From Phascolarctobacterium succinatutens CAG:287 (GTDB lineage Bacteria > Bacillota > Negativicutes > Acidaminococcales > Acidaminococcaceae): a stretch of DNA of 64,000 nt. Below the pieces are notes generated by a model. The model was not told where the DNA came from and searched no databases. It saw nothing but the letters and a program-made list of their open reading frames with translations. This document shows, in pieces, positions 6,419-15,538 of the stretch (within the stretch, counting starts at the first letter, position 1; each line of letters opens with the position of its first letter). A program made the position numbers and the translations under genes. The stretch is from contig NZ_FR892814.1 of the NCBI RefSeq assembly GCF_000434895.1, forward strand, positions 13,396 through 77,395, given 5' to 3'.

Positions 6419-9340
6419 ATGACTTTAGCAATAAATGCCGTATACCACGGCTTTAAGGTTTTACAAGCACAATTTGTAGATGAAATCAGCTCCCAAGCAT
6501 ATATCATGGAGCATATCAAGAGCGGCGCACGCCTTTTGTGCCTTGCTAACGATGACGATAACAAGGTTTTTTCTATTTCCTTCAGAACTCCGCCTGCAGA
6601 TGATACAGGTGTGGCACATATTCTGGAGCATTCCTCTCTCTGCGGCTCCCGCAAATATCCCTTAAAGGAGCCTTTCGTGGATTTGGTCAAGGGCTCTCTG
6701 AACACCTTTTTGAACGCAATGACCTTCCCGGATAAGACCATGTATCCCGTTGCCAGCCGCAACGATAAGGACTTCCATAACCTGATGGACGTATATCTGG
6801 ACGCTGTGTTCTATCCGTCCTTCTACCAAAACAAATACACCCTGCGTCAGGAGGGCTGGCACTATAATCTGGACAGCCTCGACGGCGAGTTGAGCTACAA
6901 CGGCGTTGTTTATAACGAAATGAAGGGTGTGTATTCTTCGCCAGACGCATATCTGGAAAACGAAGCAATGAAGGCTTTGTTCCACGACAACTGCTACCGT
7001 TTTGAATCCGGCGGCTATCCGGACGCTATTCCGCAGCTGACTCAGGAAAAATTCGAGCAGTTCCACAAAACCTATTACAGCCCGGAAAACAGCTATATCT
7101 ATTTATACGGTGATATGGATATCGACGCTACCTTGGAATATCTCGACAGCGAATATCTGAGCAGCTTTGAAAAGACGGGCACTGTTGATTCCTCCATCGC
7201 AGAACAGCAGCCCTTGCTGCGTACTGCGGATATCGAAGCCTTTTATCCGGTTGGGGCAGAGGAGGACTGCACTGCCAAAACATATCACGAGCTTTCTATC
7301 GTAACAGGCAAGGCAACCGACCTGCAGACCAGCATGGCTCTGAGCCTGCTGAAAAGCACATTGCTGGACAGCGAATCCTCCGCACTGCGCCGTGCACTGA
7401 TGGATGCAGGTGTGGGCCAGATTATCAACGGCAGCTATACCTCCAGTATGTATCAGCCGGTATTTTCTATCCGTGCCAGCGGCAGTGAGAAGGAGCTACG
7501 AGATAAATTTATCAGCGTAATCTATAAAACACTGCAGGACATCACCATCAACGGTATTGATAAAAAGCTGTTGGAGGCTAACATCAACTCCATGGAATTC
7601 AAGCTGCGTGAGGCAGATTTCGGCGGCTATCCCAAGGGACTGATTCTGGGCATCGGCGTTATGGATAACTGGCTGTATGACGGCAATCCGATCGATGGCC
7701 TCTGTTACAACAAATATATCGCAGCACTGCGCGAGGGCCTGAAAACCAATTATTACGAAAGCATTATCGAAAACTATCTGCTGGATAACACTCATAAGGT
7801 GCTGGTAACCCTGCTGCCGCAGCCCGGCAAGGAGGAGGCAGACCAGGAGGCCGCTGCTGCCAAAATGAGCGCTATCAAAGCACAGATGAGCCAGGAGGAG
7901 CTGCAGCAGCATATCGACGAATGCGCCGAGCTGCACCGTCTGCAGGCTACTCCCGACAGTGAGGAAGCACGCGCAACCATCCCTGTACTGAAGCGCAGCG
8001 ACATCAGGCAGGAGGTAGAGAAGATTGAAACGCAGGAGGAAGAGCTGGGCGCAAGCCATTTGCTGTATCTTCCGCGCAACACCAATAAAATCGCTTATAC
8101 CAGCTTCTATTTTGATATTACCGATATGGAAGCCGAAAAGCTGCCTCTGTGCTATCTGCTCACAGATATCATGGGCAAGTTCAACACCGAGCGCTACAGC
8201 TATCAGGAGCTGGCAACCAACGCCATCATGTATACCGGTGGTATTGCGTTCGCTGTACGCGCCTTCACCGAAGCAGAATCTACGGATGATTATAAAATTT
8301 ACTTCTCCACCAAAGGCAAATGCCTCACCGATAACCTGCCGAAAATGCTGGATATCCTGCAGGCCATTGCTTTGGAAAGCAAGCTGGACGATCTGGAGCG
8401 CTTCCGCGAGCTGGTATCCGAGCTGAAAACCGATTGGGATGACAATTTCTTCAACCGCGGTCAGACCGTTGCTATCACCAGACTGTTCTCCTATTGCTCT
8501 GCCGGCGCACGCGTCAACGAGCAGGATGAATTCAGCTATTACCAGTTCCTCAAAAAGCTGACCGATAACTTCGACGAGCTGGCACCGCAGGTACTGGAGC
8601 AGTTGCGCCTGTTAATCAAACGCTTCTTCCAGAAGAACCGTTTCCTGCTCAGCTATAGCTGTGACGTAAAAGAGCAGGCAACAGTAAGACAACAGTGCCT
8701 TGATTTCATCAGCAAGCTGTCTGAGGCAGAAGCAGGGGAGAAGGCTGAGGTTCTGCCCGTAGGCACCGTTAACGAGGCTATTGCTACCGCAGGTAAGGTA
8801 CAATACGTTGCTGCAGGCGGCAACTTTGCTAAGCACGGTCACAAATACGTGGGCGCGATGGCTGTACTGGAAACCATTCTGAGCTACGAATACCTGTGGA
8901 CCAAAATCCGTATTCAGGGCGGCGCTTACGGTGTTACCGCACGCTTTGAGCTGAACGGCGTAGGCGTGTTTGCATCCTACCGCGACCCGCAGCTGCCGAA
9001 AACTCTGGAGGCTTACCAAGGTTTGGCAGAATGGCTGAGAAACGAAGAATTCCCCGAACGCGAGCTGAACAAGTACGTTATCGGTACCATCAGCACGATG
9101 GATAAGCCCCTAACCAACAGCATGCGTCTTGACAAGGCAACCGCGCAATATCTGAAGCACGTTCCCGTTGAGCTGCGCCAGCGCATCCGCAACGAAATCC
9201 TCAATGTAAGCAATAAAGACCTGCAAGCACTGGCTAAGGTAGTAGAGGACATGCTCAGCGACGGCCTGATCTGCGTAGTCGGCGGCAAGCAGCCTATCGA
9301 AGCCAATAAATCTTTGTTCAACAATATCATCAATGCGTAA
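6419..9340 (+). CDS. Insulinase-family (M16C) zinc metallopeptidase
   Basis: A 973-residue clam-shell peptidase of the presequence-protease/Cym1 subtype, expected to degrade oligopeptides in the cytoplasm. The inverted zinc motif HILEH (residues 67-71) supplies two His ligands and the catalytic Glu70. The third ligand is the Glu167 of VVYNEMKG. M16 N-terminal, inactive M16 and M16C-associated domains fit the length. A glycine- and arginine-containing substrate clamp (GGAYGVTARF) lies in the C-terminal half. There is no signal peptide. TAGGAGG precedes the ATG, a promoter lies upstream, and a bidirectional terminator ends the single-gene unit. Confidence 0.93.
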   Translation: MTLAINAVYHGFKVLQAQFVDEISSQAYIMEHIKSGARLLCLANDDDNKVFSISFRTPPADDTGVAHILEHSSLCGSRKYPLKEPFVDLVKGSLNTFLNAMTFPDKTMYPVASRNDKDFHNLMDVYLDAVFYPSFYQNKYTLRQEGWHYNLDSLDGELSYNGVVYNEMKGVYSSPDAYLENEAMKALFHDNCYRFESGGYPDAIPQLTQEKFEQFHKTYYSPENSYIYLYGDMDIDATLEYLDSEYLSSFEKTGTVDSSIAEQQPLLRTADIEAFYPVGAEEDCTAKTYHELSIVTGKATDLQTSMALSLLKSTLLDSESSALRRALMDAGVGQIINGSYTSSMYQPVFSIRASGSEKELRDKFISVIYKTLQDITINGIDKKLLEANINSMEFKLREADFGGYPKGLILGIGVMDNWLYDGNPIDGLCYNKYIAALREGLKTNYYESIIENYLLDNTHKVLVTLLPQPGKEEADQEAAAAKMSAIKAQMSQEELQQHIDECAELHRLQATPDSEEARATIPVLKRSDIRQEVEKIETQEEELGASHLLYLPRNTNKIAYTSFYFDITDMEAEKLPLCYLLTDIMGKFNTERYSYQELATNAIMYTGGIAFAVRAFTEAESTDDYKIYFSTKGKCLTDNLPKMLDILQAIALESKLDDLERFRELVSELKTDWDDNFFNRGQTVAITRLFSYCSAGARVNEQDEFSYYQFLKKLTDNFDELAPQVLEQLRLLIKRFFQKNRFLLSYSCDVKEQATVRQQCLDFISKLSEAEAGEKAEVLPVGTVNEAIATAGKVQYVAAGGNFAKHGHKYVGAMAVLETILSYEYLWTKIRIQGGAYGVTARFELNGVGVFASYRDPQLPKTLEAYQGLAEWLRNEEFPERELNKYVIGTISTMDKPLTNSMRLDKATAQYLKHVPVELRQRIRNEILNVSNKDLQALAKVVEDMLSDGLICVVGGKQPIEANKSLFNNIINA

Positions 9341-9375
9341 ATCTGTACGCTAGTAAATTTACGCTAAGGTTAATA

Positions 9376-9410
9376 AAAACCCGTGACGTCCGAAGGGAAT
9401 CACGGGTTTT
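9376..9410. terminator. Bidirectional terminator between the M16 and macro-domain genes
   Basis: Arms AAAACCCGTGA (9376-9386) and TCACGGGTTTT (9400-9410) form a perfect 11-bp stem with a 13-base loop between convergent genes. Confidence 0.8.
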
Positions 9411-9434
9411 GTTATACGGAAAAACAATATTTAC

Positions 9435-10370
9435 TTAGTCCAGCTCGCCGTTCTGCGCCTGTTTTACCAGCTCCTGATAAGCGTTATAAACGCCGTTGTT
9501 GAAGCAGGTAAGCACAACGCTCATGCCATAGTCGACATTGGCATTAATCCATTCGGTGCAGGTCAAAAGAGCGATACGGGCAGCCTCGTCCACAGGATAA
9601 GCATAAGCACCGGTAGAAATCGCCGGGAAAGCAATGCTGTGCAGATGATGCTTGCGCGCCAGGTCCAGGCTGTTCTTGTAGCAGTCGGCCAGCTCCAGTC
9701 TTTGTTCAACCTTACCGTTGTAAATAGGGCCTACGGTATGAATAATATAGCTTGCAGGCAGGTCATAGCCATAGGTAATCTTGGCAGCACCGGTTGTGCA
9801 GCCGCCTAAGGTTTTGCATTCCTCCAGAAGCTGCGGTCCTGCAGCGCGGTGGATAGCACCATCAACGCCACCGCCGCCTAAAAGCGTGCTGTTGGCAGCA
9901 TTGACAATTGCGTCGCAGTCCAGCGTAGTAATATCACCGCGCCAAACGGAAATAGCGTTCTGCTGCTTGTTCTTCTTGGCATCAGCCAACAGCTCCTTAA
10001 TCATCCGGTTTTGAATATTGAAGGGAGCAGGGGAAGCAGGATTAAAGATAATACCCGCAATGCCGTCCATTTGCAGGATAGCTTCAAAGTAGTTGACTAA
10101 AGGACGGCTGATAACATTGCAGGGCTTGCCATGCTCATAGGATTCCTTACTGCTGAAGGCAGTCATGTATTCCAGGCCGCTTTCGGTAGTCTGCGTCTGC
10201 AGCAGCAGTTGGCCCTCCAGCGCATCGGCAGCAGTAGGAATGAGCACCTCGGCACCTTCCTGCAGCATTACGCTGACTGCATGCAACAGCTTCACCAGAT
10301 TTGCCTCGCTCTGCTCCGCAGCAAAGAATTGCTGGGCGTTCATGATAATATCAGTAGATGGATGTAACAT
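9435..10370 (-). CDS. SseB-like domain fused to macro domain (ADP-ribose hydrolase type)
   Basis: A 311-residue two-domain protein. Residues 1-125 resemble the SseB domain (PTAADALEGQLLLQTQ and the ISRPLVNYFEAI region). Residues 140-311 are a MacroD-type macro domain with the hallmarks GDIT, DAIVNAANSTLLGGGGVDGAIHRAAG, a G-containing phosphate loop, and FPAISTGAYAYP. Such macro domains deacetylate O-acetyl-ADP-ribose or remove ADP-ribose from proteins. I choose the ATG at 10370 because AAGGAG sits 9 bases before it, whereas it abuts the upstream ATG. The pairing suggests an NAD- or stress-linked ADP-ribose role, but no direct partner gene is nearby. Confidence 0.88.
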   Translation of the reverse strand: MLHPSTDIIMNAQQFFAAEQSEANLVKLLHAVSVMLQEGAEVLIPTAADALEGQLLLQTQTTESGLEYMTAFSSKESYEHGKPCNVISRPLVNYFEAILQMDGIAGIIFNPASPAPFNIQNRMIKELLADAKKNKQQNAISVWRGDITTLDCDAIVNAANSTLLGGGGVDGAIHRAAGPQLLEECKTLGGCTTGAAKITYGYDLPASYIIHTVGPIYNGKVEQRLELADCYKNSLDLARKHHLHSIAFPAISTGAYAYPVDEAARIALLTCTEWINANVDYGMSVVLTCFNNGVYNAYQELVKQAQNGELD

Positions 10371-10426
10371 ATGCGTCATCTCCTTGTAAAAATCGTTTAC
10401 ACACATTCATAACTATAATATATAAC

Positions 10427-10456
10427 AAAAAAACAGCTCTGTAAAGAGCTGTTTTT
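10427..10456 (-). terminator. Terminator of lexA
   Basis: Arms AAACAGCTCT (10431-10440) and AGAGCTGTTT (10445-10454) flank a 4-base loop, with T-runs on both strands. It lies downstream of lexA on the minus strand. Confidence 0.85.
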
Positions 10457-10508
10457 TGTATTTGACGCTAAAGTGACATCATTTTACATGCATTTTACAG
10501 TCAGGTTA

Positions 10509-11174
10509 TTAGAGCATACGGAATACAGAAATAACCTTACCAAGCACCTTAATGTTGTCAGAACCTACAATAGGCTCGTACTTATCGTTTTCCGGCTGCA
10601 GGCGCACACTGCGCAGCTCGCGGAAGTAGCGCTTAACGGTAGTTTCCTCGCCGTCAATCAGGGCAACAACAATATCGCCGTTATTAGCAAAATTCTGCTT
10701 ACGTGCAATAATGTAGTCATGATCCAGAATACCTGCGTTAATCATGCTGTCACCGCATACGGAAAGCATGAAAACATCATCGTCGCAGCCAATCAGGTCA
10801 CGAGGAATAGGATAGGTCTCTTCGATGTTCTCGACAGCAAGAATAGGAACACCTGCAGTAACCTTGCCAACCAGCGGTACCGGAACAAGGAGCTTGTTTC
10901 TCCAGGCATCGCTTTCGCTCATCAGCTCCAGAGCACGCGGCTTAGCAGCATCACGCTGAATGAAGCCATACTCTTGCAGCTTCTTCAGATGATTATGCAC
11001 GCTGGCACTGGAGGATAAACCTACTGCTGCACCAATTTCGCGTACAGCAGGCGGATAACCCTTATGATTAATAAAGGTACGGACAAATTTTAAAATATTA
11101 CGTTGGCGTTCAGACAACATTTCTTCAGTATAGTTGCCATCAAAGTCTGGCGGGAGCGCTTTTCTTCTTCCCAT
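10509..11174 (-). CDS. lexA: LexA repressor (SOS response)
   Basis: A 221-residue self-cleaving repressor. An N-terminal winged helix (PPAVREIGAAVGLSSSASVHNHLKKL) binds SOS operators. The cleavage site is Ala107-Gly108 (VTAGVP), and the catalytic dyad is Ser143 (GDSM) and Lys181 (TTVKRYF). The start at 11174 is chosen because GGAGGG lies 6 bases upstream; an in-frame start further upstream has no such site. The gene is monocistronic. No Bacillus-type GAAC-N4-GTTC box was found. Instead an imperfect palindrome (11192-11217) overlaps the expected transcription start. Confidence 0.96.
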   Translation of the reverse strand: MGRRKALPPDFDGNYTEEMLSERQRNILKFVRTFINHKGYPPAVREIGAAVGLSSSASVHNHLKKLQEYGFIQRDAAKPRALELMSESDAWRNKLLVPVPLVGKVTAGVPILAVENIEETYPIPRDLIGCDDDVFMLSVCGDSMINAGILDHDYIIARKQNFANNGDIVVALIDGEETTVKRYFRELRSVRLQPENDKYEPIVGSDNIKVLGKVISVFRML

Positions 11175-11191
11175 TTTAGACCCTCCAATCA

Positions 11192-11245
11192 TTTGTTTAT
11201 AGATTACCTTATACAAATTATAGCAGATAAAAGTAATTTCGTCAA
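11192..11245 (-). promoter_or_regulatory. lexA promoter and possible operator
   Basis: On the minus strand, -35 TTGACG (11240-11245), a 17-base spacer with TG, and -10 TATAAT (11217-11222). Just downstream, an imperfect dyad with TTTGT-type half-sites lies at 11192-11217, where LexA autorepression would be expected. The rest of 11246-11513 shows no convincing gene. Confidence 0.65.
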
Positions 11246-11513
11246 ACAGCAGTGCGCACGGTGGCTAATTTAACATAAAAATGCTACAAGCTTCTCAAAA
11301 CATCCGGGGGAGGAGCAAAAAGCAAAGAATTCTCATTATCTGACGCTTTTTTCAGCATTTTCCTCAGTTGGGAAATAAGCATGTCTATAATACGGCCTTT
11401 TTACCGCAAAGACTGCAAAATAATATTTTACGTCCGATAATGTATATTATGTTAAATTTTCCTTTTCTCAGACGTGAGATTTTTATGCACTGTAACTCAT
11501 TGCACCCGTGTAA

Positions 11514-13016
11514 TTAAAAGTGCCATTCGTTTAGTTGCTGTTCAAGGCTTTTTTCCGTTTCAACGTCGGTTTTTTTGATAAAAAGCATCGCAGTAGCGGC
11601 TTTTTGGTTGCAGCTTAGTAAAATTTTGTTGTTATAAGCAAAATCCTTCAGCAATTGGGTATCAGCATTGATGCTAATAAGAGCTTTTTCCTTTGTGAAG
11701 TCAAAATTTGTCTTATAATCCTTCAAAGCAAAGTAATCATTGCCAAAGCCCTTCAGTCGCTGCAGACCATCATTAATAAAGCTTTCCACAGCAAGCTTGT
11801 TGGCAACAGGCGTTGCTAAAAGCTCTTTAGCATCAGCGTCATTAATATTATCTACGCTGACGGTAACAAGCAGATGATTCCAATGCTCCAGAACATTGCG
11901 CATGCCGCTGGTGTAAAGCTCCGTAACCTTCTTCTGGTATTCAGGATCAGACGCCGGAATAGCAAATACAGAATAGATATTGTCATAATCTGTATTTGCG
12001 GCAACCTCCTGCATTTGCTTCATAGAAGAAGCCATAGTCAGATAAAAGGTGCCTTTATTCTTATATCGCATGTTCAGCTGACCACAGAACCAGTCATCCG
12101 GCAGCTGCACACTTTTGCCGACTGCAGTATCAGTAAAGCTGATGGCCTTCGGTGTGCTTGTCGGAGCAAAAGCCTTAAAGCCCTTCAGCAGATCAGTGTG
12201 TGCTTTATCAAAGCGCTGCATTGTTTCTGCGGGAATGTCGCGCAAAGCAACATTTTCTACCTGCATAGCCTTTTCTACTGCTTCCTTTATAGAAGCTGCG
12301 TCCTGAGGCTTTGTTTTTGCTGCTTTATCCTCACTGCCTGCTTCGTCAGTATCGATATCTTCAATATCATCGATATCAACATCTGTATCAGCGTCAGCAG
12401 CCTTTTCGTCCTTCTTCGGAGCGTATACATCCTGATCACTGTTCACCGTCGACAGCAGATAAAGTCTGTCATTGGCAGAAACCATGCTGGTATCAATTTT
12501 AAACAGTACATCAGATTGCTTATAGATATAAGAAATGGTAATTGCCTTTTTACCAGCAATCTTGCCTACCTTGATTACAGGAGTAAGCTGGTCCAGCTTC
12601 TCCTTGAGCACCTTGCTTTGGATAGTTACATTACCATTGCTGTCGTGCTCTGCATATTTTTCAAGCTCCAGTAACGGCGCAGGCACGGTTTTCGGATTAA
12701 GCTGGGAGCGCTCCAAAAGCGCCAGCTTCTCATATTCCGCATCAAAATAAGCAGTAGAGAATTTTTCGCCTAAAATCTGCTCCATATCCTCTGCTGTATA
12801 ATAGTTAACAATATTAACTGCGGTATTTTTTAAATCCTCTTCGTTCTGATAAGCCTTTTTGCTGCTAATATTGGTATACGCATAAACCTTCTTCGCTTCC
12901 AGCTTATAGTAAGGCTGTCCGTCCTTAACGCTGTAGCCTGCGTAGCTGTTTTCGTAGGCTGAAGCATGCGCAGCACACAAAACAAGCGCTGCCGCCAAGG
13001 CTGTAATTTTTTTCAT
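11514..13016 (-). CDS. Secreted protein of unknown function with acidic linker
   Basis: A 500-residue protein that I do not recognise. A clear Sec signal peptide (basic MKK, then a hydrophobic core, AxA-type site after AAHASA) is followed by a mostly alpha/beta region. An acidic Asp/Glu-rich linker lies near residues 205-240 (ADADTDVDIDDIEDID). The C-terminal half of about 240 residues resembles the alternating pattern of periplasmic stress-type domains, but I cannot assign it. Only 35 bases separate it from the upstream pduL, with no terminator between, so it is probably co-transcribed with it. AGGATGGTGAG precedes the ATG. Confidence 0.8.
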   Translation of the reverse strand: MKKITALAAALVLCAAHASAYENSYAGYSVKDGQPYYKLEAKKVYAYTNISSKKAYQNEEDLKNTAVNIVNYYTAEDMEQILGEKFSTAYFDAEYEKLALLERSQLNPKTVPAPLLELEKYAEHDSNGNVTIQSKVLKEKLDQLTPVIKVGKIAGKKAITISYIYKQSDVLFKIDTSMVSANDRLYLLSTVNSDQDVYAPKKDEKAADADTDVDIDDIEDIDTDEAGSEDKAAKTKPQDAASIKEAVEKAMQVENVALRDIPAETMQRFDKAHTDLLKGFKAFAPTSTPKAISFTDTAVGKSVQLPDDWFCGQLNMRYKNKGTFYLTMASSMKQMQEVAANTDYDNIYSVFAIPASDPEYQKKVTELYTSGMRNVLEHWNHLLVTVSVDNINDADAKELLATPVANKLAVESFINDGLQRLKGFGNDYFALKDYKTNFDFTKEKALISINADTQLLKDFAYNNKILLSCNQKAATAMLFIKKTDVETEKSLEQQLNEWHF

Positions 13017-13051
13017 ATACTCACCATCCTTTTGTTGGAAAAACAGTGAAA

Positions 13052-13627
13052 TTATTTATTGTAGACGATGTTAACCATCACGCCGCTGCCCAGGTTGCAG
13101 GCATTAGCTTCGTCGGTATCAATATGAACCTCGTCAGCATGCTTTACGCCCGCACGTACCAGAACATTATGCAGTGTTACGGAACGCTCGCCCTCTGTCT
13201 GGATATCAACGATATCGCCATCCTTCAGGCCGTATTTTTCAGCGGTTTCGGGGTACAGATGCACGTGGCGCGCAGCGATGATAATACCCTCCTTCAGCTC
13301 CAGCTCGCCCTTCGGACCGATGAGCTTAGCGCCAGCGCTGCCTGCGATATCGCCGCTGTTGCGGATAGGAGCATCAAGGCCAACCTTGCGTGCGTCAGTC
13401 AGAGAAAGCTCAATCTGGGTTTCCGGACGCAGAGGACCAATGATACGCAGCTTCATGGAATCCTTGGGAGTTACCATGGTAATCTGTTCTTCGGAAGCAA
13501 ACTGACCAGGCTGGCCAATCGGCTTTTTAACGTGCAGCTCGCTGCCTTCACCAAATAAAATATCCATATGCTCACGGCACAGATGTGCGTGACGTGCAGA
13601 AACACCTAAAACTATCGGAAATTGCAT
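13052..13627 (-). CDS. pduL: Phosphate propanoyltransferase
   Basis: PduL-type phosphotransacylase of 191 residues that interconverts acyl-CoA and acyl-phosphate (propionyl or acetyl). The paired zinc-binding motifs SARHAHL (His13, His15) and AARHVHL (His121, His123) are characteristic, and the two beta-barrel repeats fit the length. It begins directly with the catalytic domain and lacks the N-terminal encapsulation peptide of microcompartment versions. No shell-protein genes are nearby, so a free cytoplasmic enzyme working with an acetate/propionate kinase is likely. GAGGTGA lies before the ATG. It appears to be the first gene of a two-gene unit. Confidence 0.95.
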   Translation of the reverse strand: MQFPIVLGVSARHAHLCREHMDILFGEGSELHVKKPIGQPGQFASEEQITMVTPKDSMKLRIIGPLRPETQIELSLTDARKVGLDAPIRNSGDIAGSAGAKLIGPKGELELKEGIIIAARHVHLYPETAEKYGLKDGDIVDIQTEGERSVTLHNVLVRAGVKHADEVHIDTDEANACNLGSGVMVNIVYNK

Positions 13628-13667
13628 TGTATGTCACCTCGTAAAATAATTTTTTGTTTATATACTT

Positions 13668-13696
13668 ATTATAGCTTGAATTGTGGTAATTGTCAT
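13668..13696 (-). promoter_or_regulatory. Promoter of pduL
   Basis: On the minus strand, -35 ATGACA (13691-13696), a 17-base spacer and a perfect -10 TATAAT (13668-13673). Confidence 0.7.
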
Positions 13697-13770
13697 CAGT
13701 TATCGAAATTTTTTTCATATAATAGGATATCAGCTACAGGCAAAGCTTCTTTTTCCTACATATATACAGG

Positions 13771-13809
13771 AAAAAAATAATAGGACCGGGTTTCCCTAGT
13801 CCTATTATT
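13771..13809 (-). terminator. Terminator of the TPS operon
   Basis: Arms AATAATAGGAC (13776-13786) and GTCCTATTATT (13799-13809) form an 11-bp stem. On the minus strand it is followed by a run of T (A-run at 13771-13777). It lies just after the transporter stop codon. Confidence 0.85.
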
Positions 13810-13822
13810 ACACAAGATTTTT

Positions 13823-15493
13823 TTAGAATTGACCGCTTACCATGAAATGGATGTGAGTTGAATCTACATCAGTATTATTGATTTCCTTAATCAAAGGCAC
13901 GCCCAATGTTACCACAGCACCTATGTGCTTGGTGATGTTGCTGCGCACGCCCAGGCCACAGCTTGTCAGTACATGGCTGTCAAAGGCACTGTCGCCAAAG
14001 ACCTGACCATGATCCATAAAGACGAAAGCATTAGTCTTTTTGTCCTTAGTCACAGGCACGGAATATTCCAAGCCCACACTGTAGCCACTGTCGCCGCCAA
14101 GCAGGCTTTCTTTGTAGCCGCGTACGCTGTACATGCCGCCAATGTAGAACTGGCGGGCGGAAGGCAGATAGTTATTGAAGCCACGCTGTGCGTCCAGGCG
14201 CAGGCTCAAAAGCTGCCCATGCTGATACATTTTCTGGTACAGGCCGTTAAGCTGGTACAGGGAAAAATCCTTGTCCTTATCGGCAATATTGGTATGCGTA
14301 CCGGCGTTAAAGCTGTGCTTTTGGTAAATAACAGAGCTTGCGCCGTAATTAGTTACGGAATAGCCTGCCGTAACGCCTTTAATGGTATCATCGAGCCAAT
14401 GCTGGCCGCTGAAATCAGTCTTGGAATTTTGCTGGCCGTAATCAAGTGTTGCTTCAGTACGAGTCTTTTCCGTCACTACCAACGGCTGGCTCAGGCCAAC
14501 GTTCATGGCATAAGCATGACCGCGTACATTCAACGGCTCCAGCTGTCCGTCCGTAATGTGAACGCTGTTAGCGCTGTACTGCAGGTTCAGCTTGGTACCG
14601 CTATGGCCTAAAGGCCTGCTGTAGCCAAGGCCGAAGGATTTGGTGCCATCGCTCAGCATCGTGTTCAGCGTCAGCGCGTCACGCACACCTGTCAGGCTTC
14701 TGTCCGTAAAGAACAGGCCGCCACGGTATTCGCCGCTCGTATCACTGCCTGCGTTGTCACTGTAAACAGTCCAGGTGATGTTTTGCGGTTCATAGGCGCT
14801 GATGACATAATCCGTAGTGCCAGGCTCACTGCCGGCCTGCAGAGAAATGCGCAGCTGCACGTCATTAGCAGCGTTAAAGCGCAGTAAATCGTCATTCAGC
14901 TTGTTGATGTTGGCAACCTCACCCTGCTTCAGGCTCATACGCTTGCTGATGTATTTGCTTTTGGTATACTTGTTGCCCTGCACCTCAACAGCATTCGTTT
15001 TGCCTTCGATAAGCTCAATTTTTACCGTACCGTTTTTAATTGTCTGTGCCGGCAAAATTGCACGACAGGTAAAGTAACCATTATCAAGATACAGCTTGTT
15101 AATTTTATTCACCAGCTCGTACAAATCCTTGACGCCAACCTCTTTACCGATATATTCGTCCGTCAGCTTCTGCAGCTCTGCCTGCTCCAGTACAGTGGAT
15201 TCATCCAGCTCAAGCTTTTCCAGCTTAAAGGTTACTGCCGCCTGCTGCTCCGAATCAGGCTTTTCGCTCCCCTGCTCTACCTTGCTGCTTGCCTTGGCCT
15301 TGTCCTCGGCAATCTGCTTGGCAACACGCTGGCGCTCCATATACTCTATCGCTCTGTTGGCTGCCACACCGGCGTTGTTCAGGCCGCTTTTATGGAATTC
15401 TGCTGCCTGCTCATCTGTAGGCCCTGCAAAAGCAACGGCACTGCATCCCAGCAAAAGCGTAACCAGAAGCAAGCTTGTTTTATTAGTAATCAT
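13823..15493 (-). CDS. TPS outer-membrane transporter (FhaC/ShlB family)
   Basis: The TpsB component, which exports the adhesin across the outer membrane. A signal peptide ends at AVAFA. An Ala/Lys/Glu-rich linker follows, and then POTRA-like domains (FKLEKLELDES and the GYFTCRAILPAQ and VEVQGNKYTKS segments). A 16-strand Omp85-type barrel completes the protein, with the conserved lid-loop motif SVRGYKE (VRGY) and a terminal Phe (VSGQF). I choose the ATG at 15493 because AAAGGGGTG lies just upstream; the earlier in-frame ATG at 15517 has no ribosome-binding site. The protein is 556 residues, close to the FhaC length. It is the last gene of the operon, 45 bases after the YbjN-like gene. Confidence 0.93.
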   Translation of the reverse strand: MITNKTSLLLVTLLLGCSAVAFAGPTDEQAAEFHKSGLNNAGVAANRAIEYMERQRVAKQIAEDKAKASSKVEQGSEKPDSEQQAAVTFKLEKLELDESTVLEQAELQKLTDEYIGKEVGVKDLYELVNKINKLYLDNGYFTCRAILPAQTIKNGTVKIELIEGKTNAVEVQGNKYTKSKYISKRMSLKQGEVANINKLNDDLLRFNAANDVQLRISLQAGSEPGTTDYVISAYEPQNITWTVYSDNAGSDTSGEYRGGLFFTDRSLTGVRDALTLNTMLSDGTKSFGLGYSRPLGHSGTKLNLQYSANSVHITDGQLEPLNVRGHAYAMNVGLSQPLVVTEKTRTEATLDYGQQNSKTDFSGQHWLDDTIKGVTAGYSVTNYGASSVIYQKHSFNAGTHTNIADKDKDFSLYQLNGLYQKMYQHGQLLSLRLDAQRGFNNYLPSARQFYIGGMYSVRGYKESLLGGDSGYSVGLEYSVPVTKDKKTNAFVFMDHGQVFGDSAFDSHVLTSCGLGVRSNITKHIGAVVTLGVPLIKEINNTDVDSTHIHFMVSGQF

Positions 15494-15538
15494 CGTCAAC
15501 ACCCCTTTGATATACATAACTTTGCTGCATCCGGCAGA

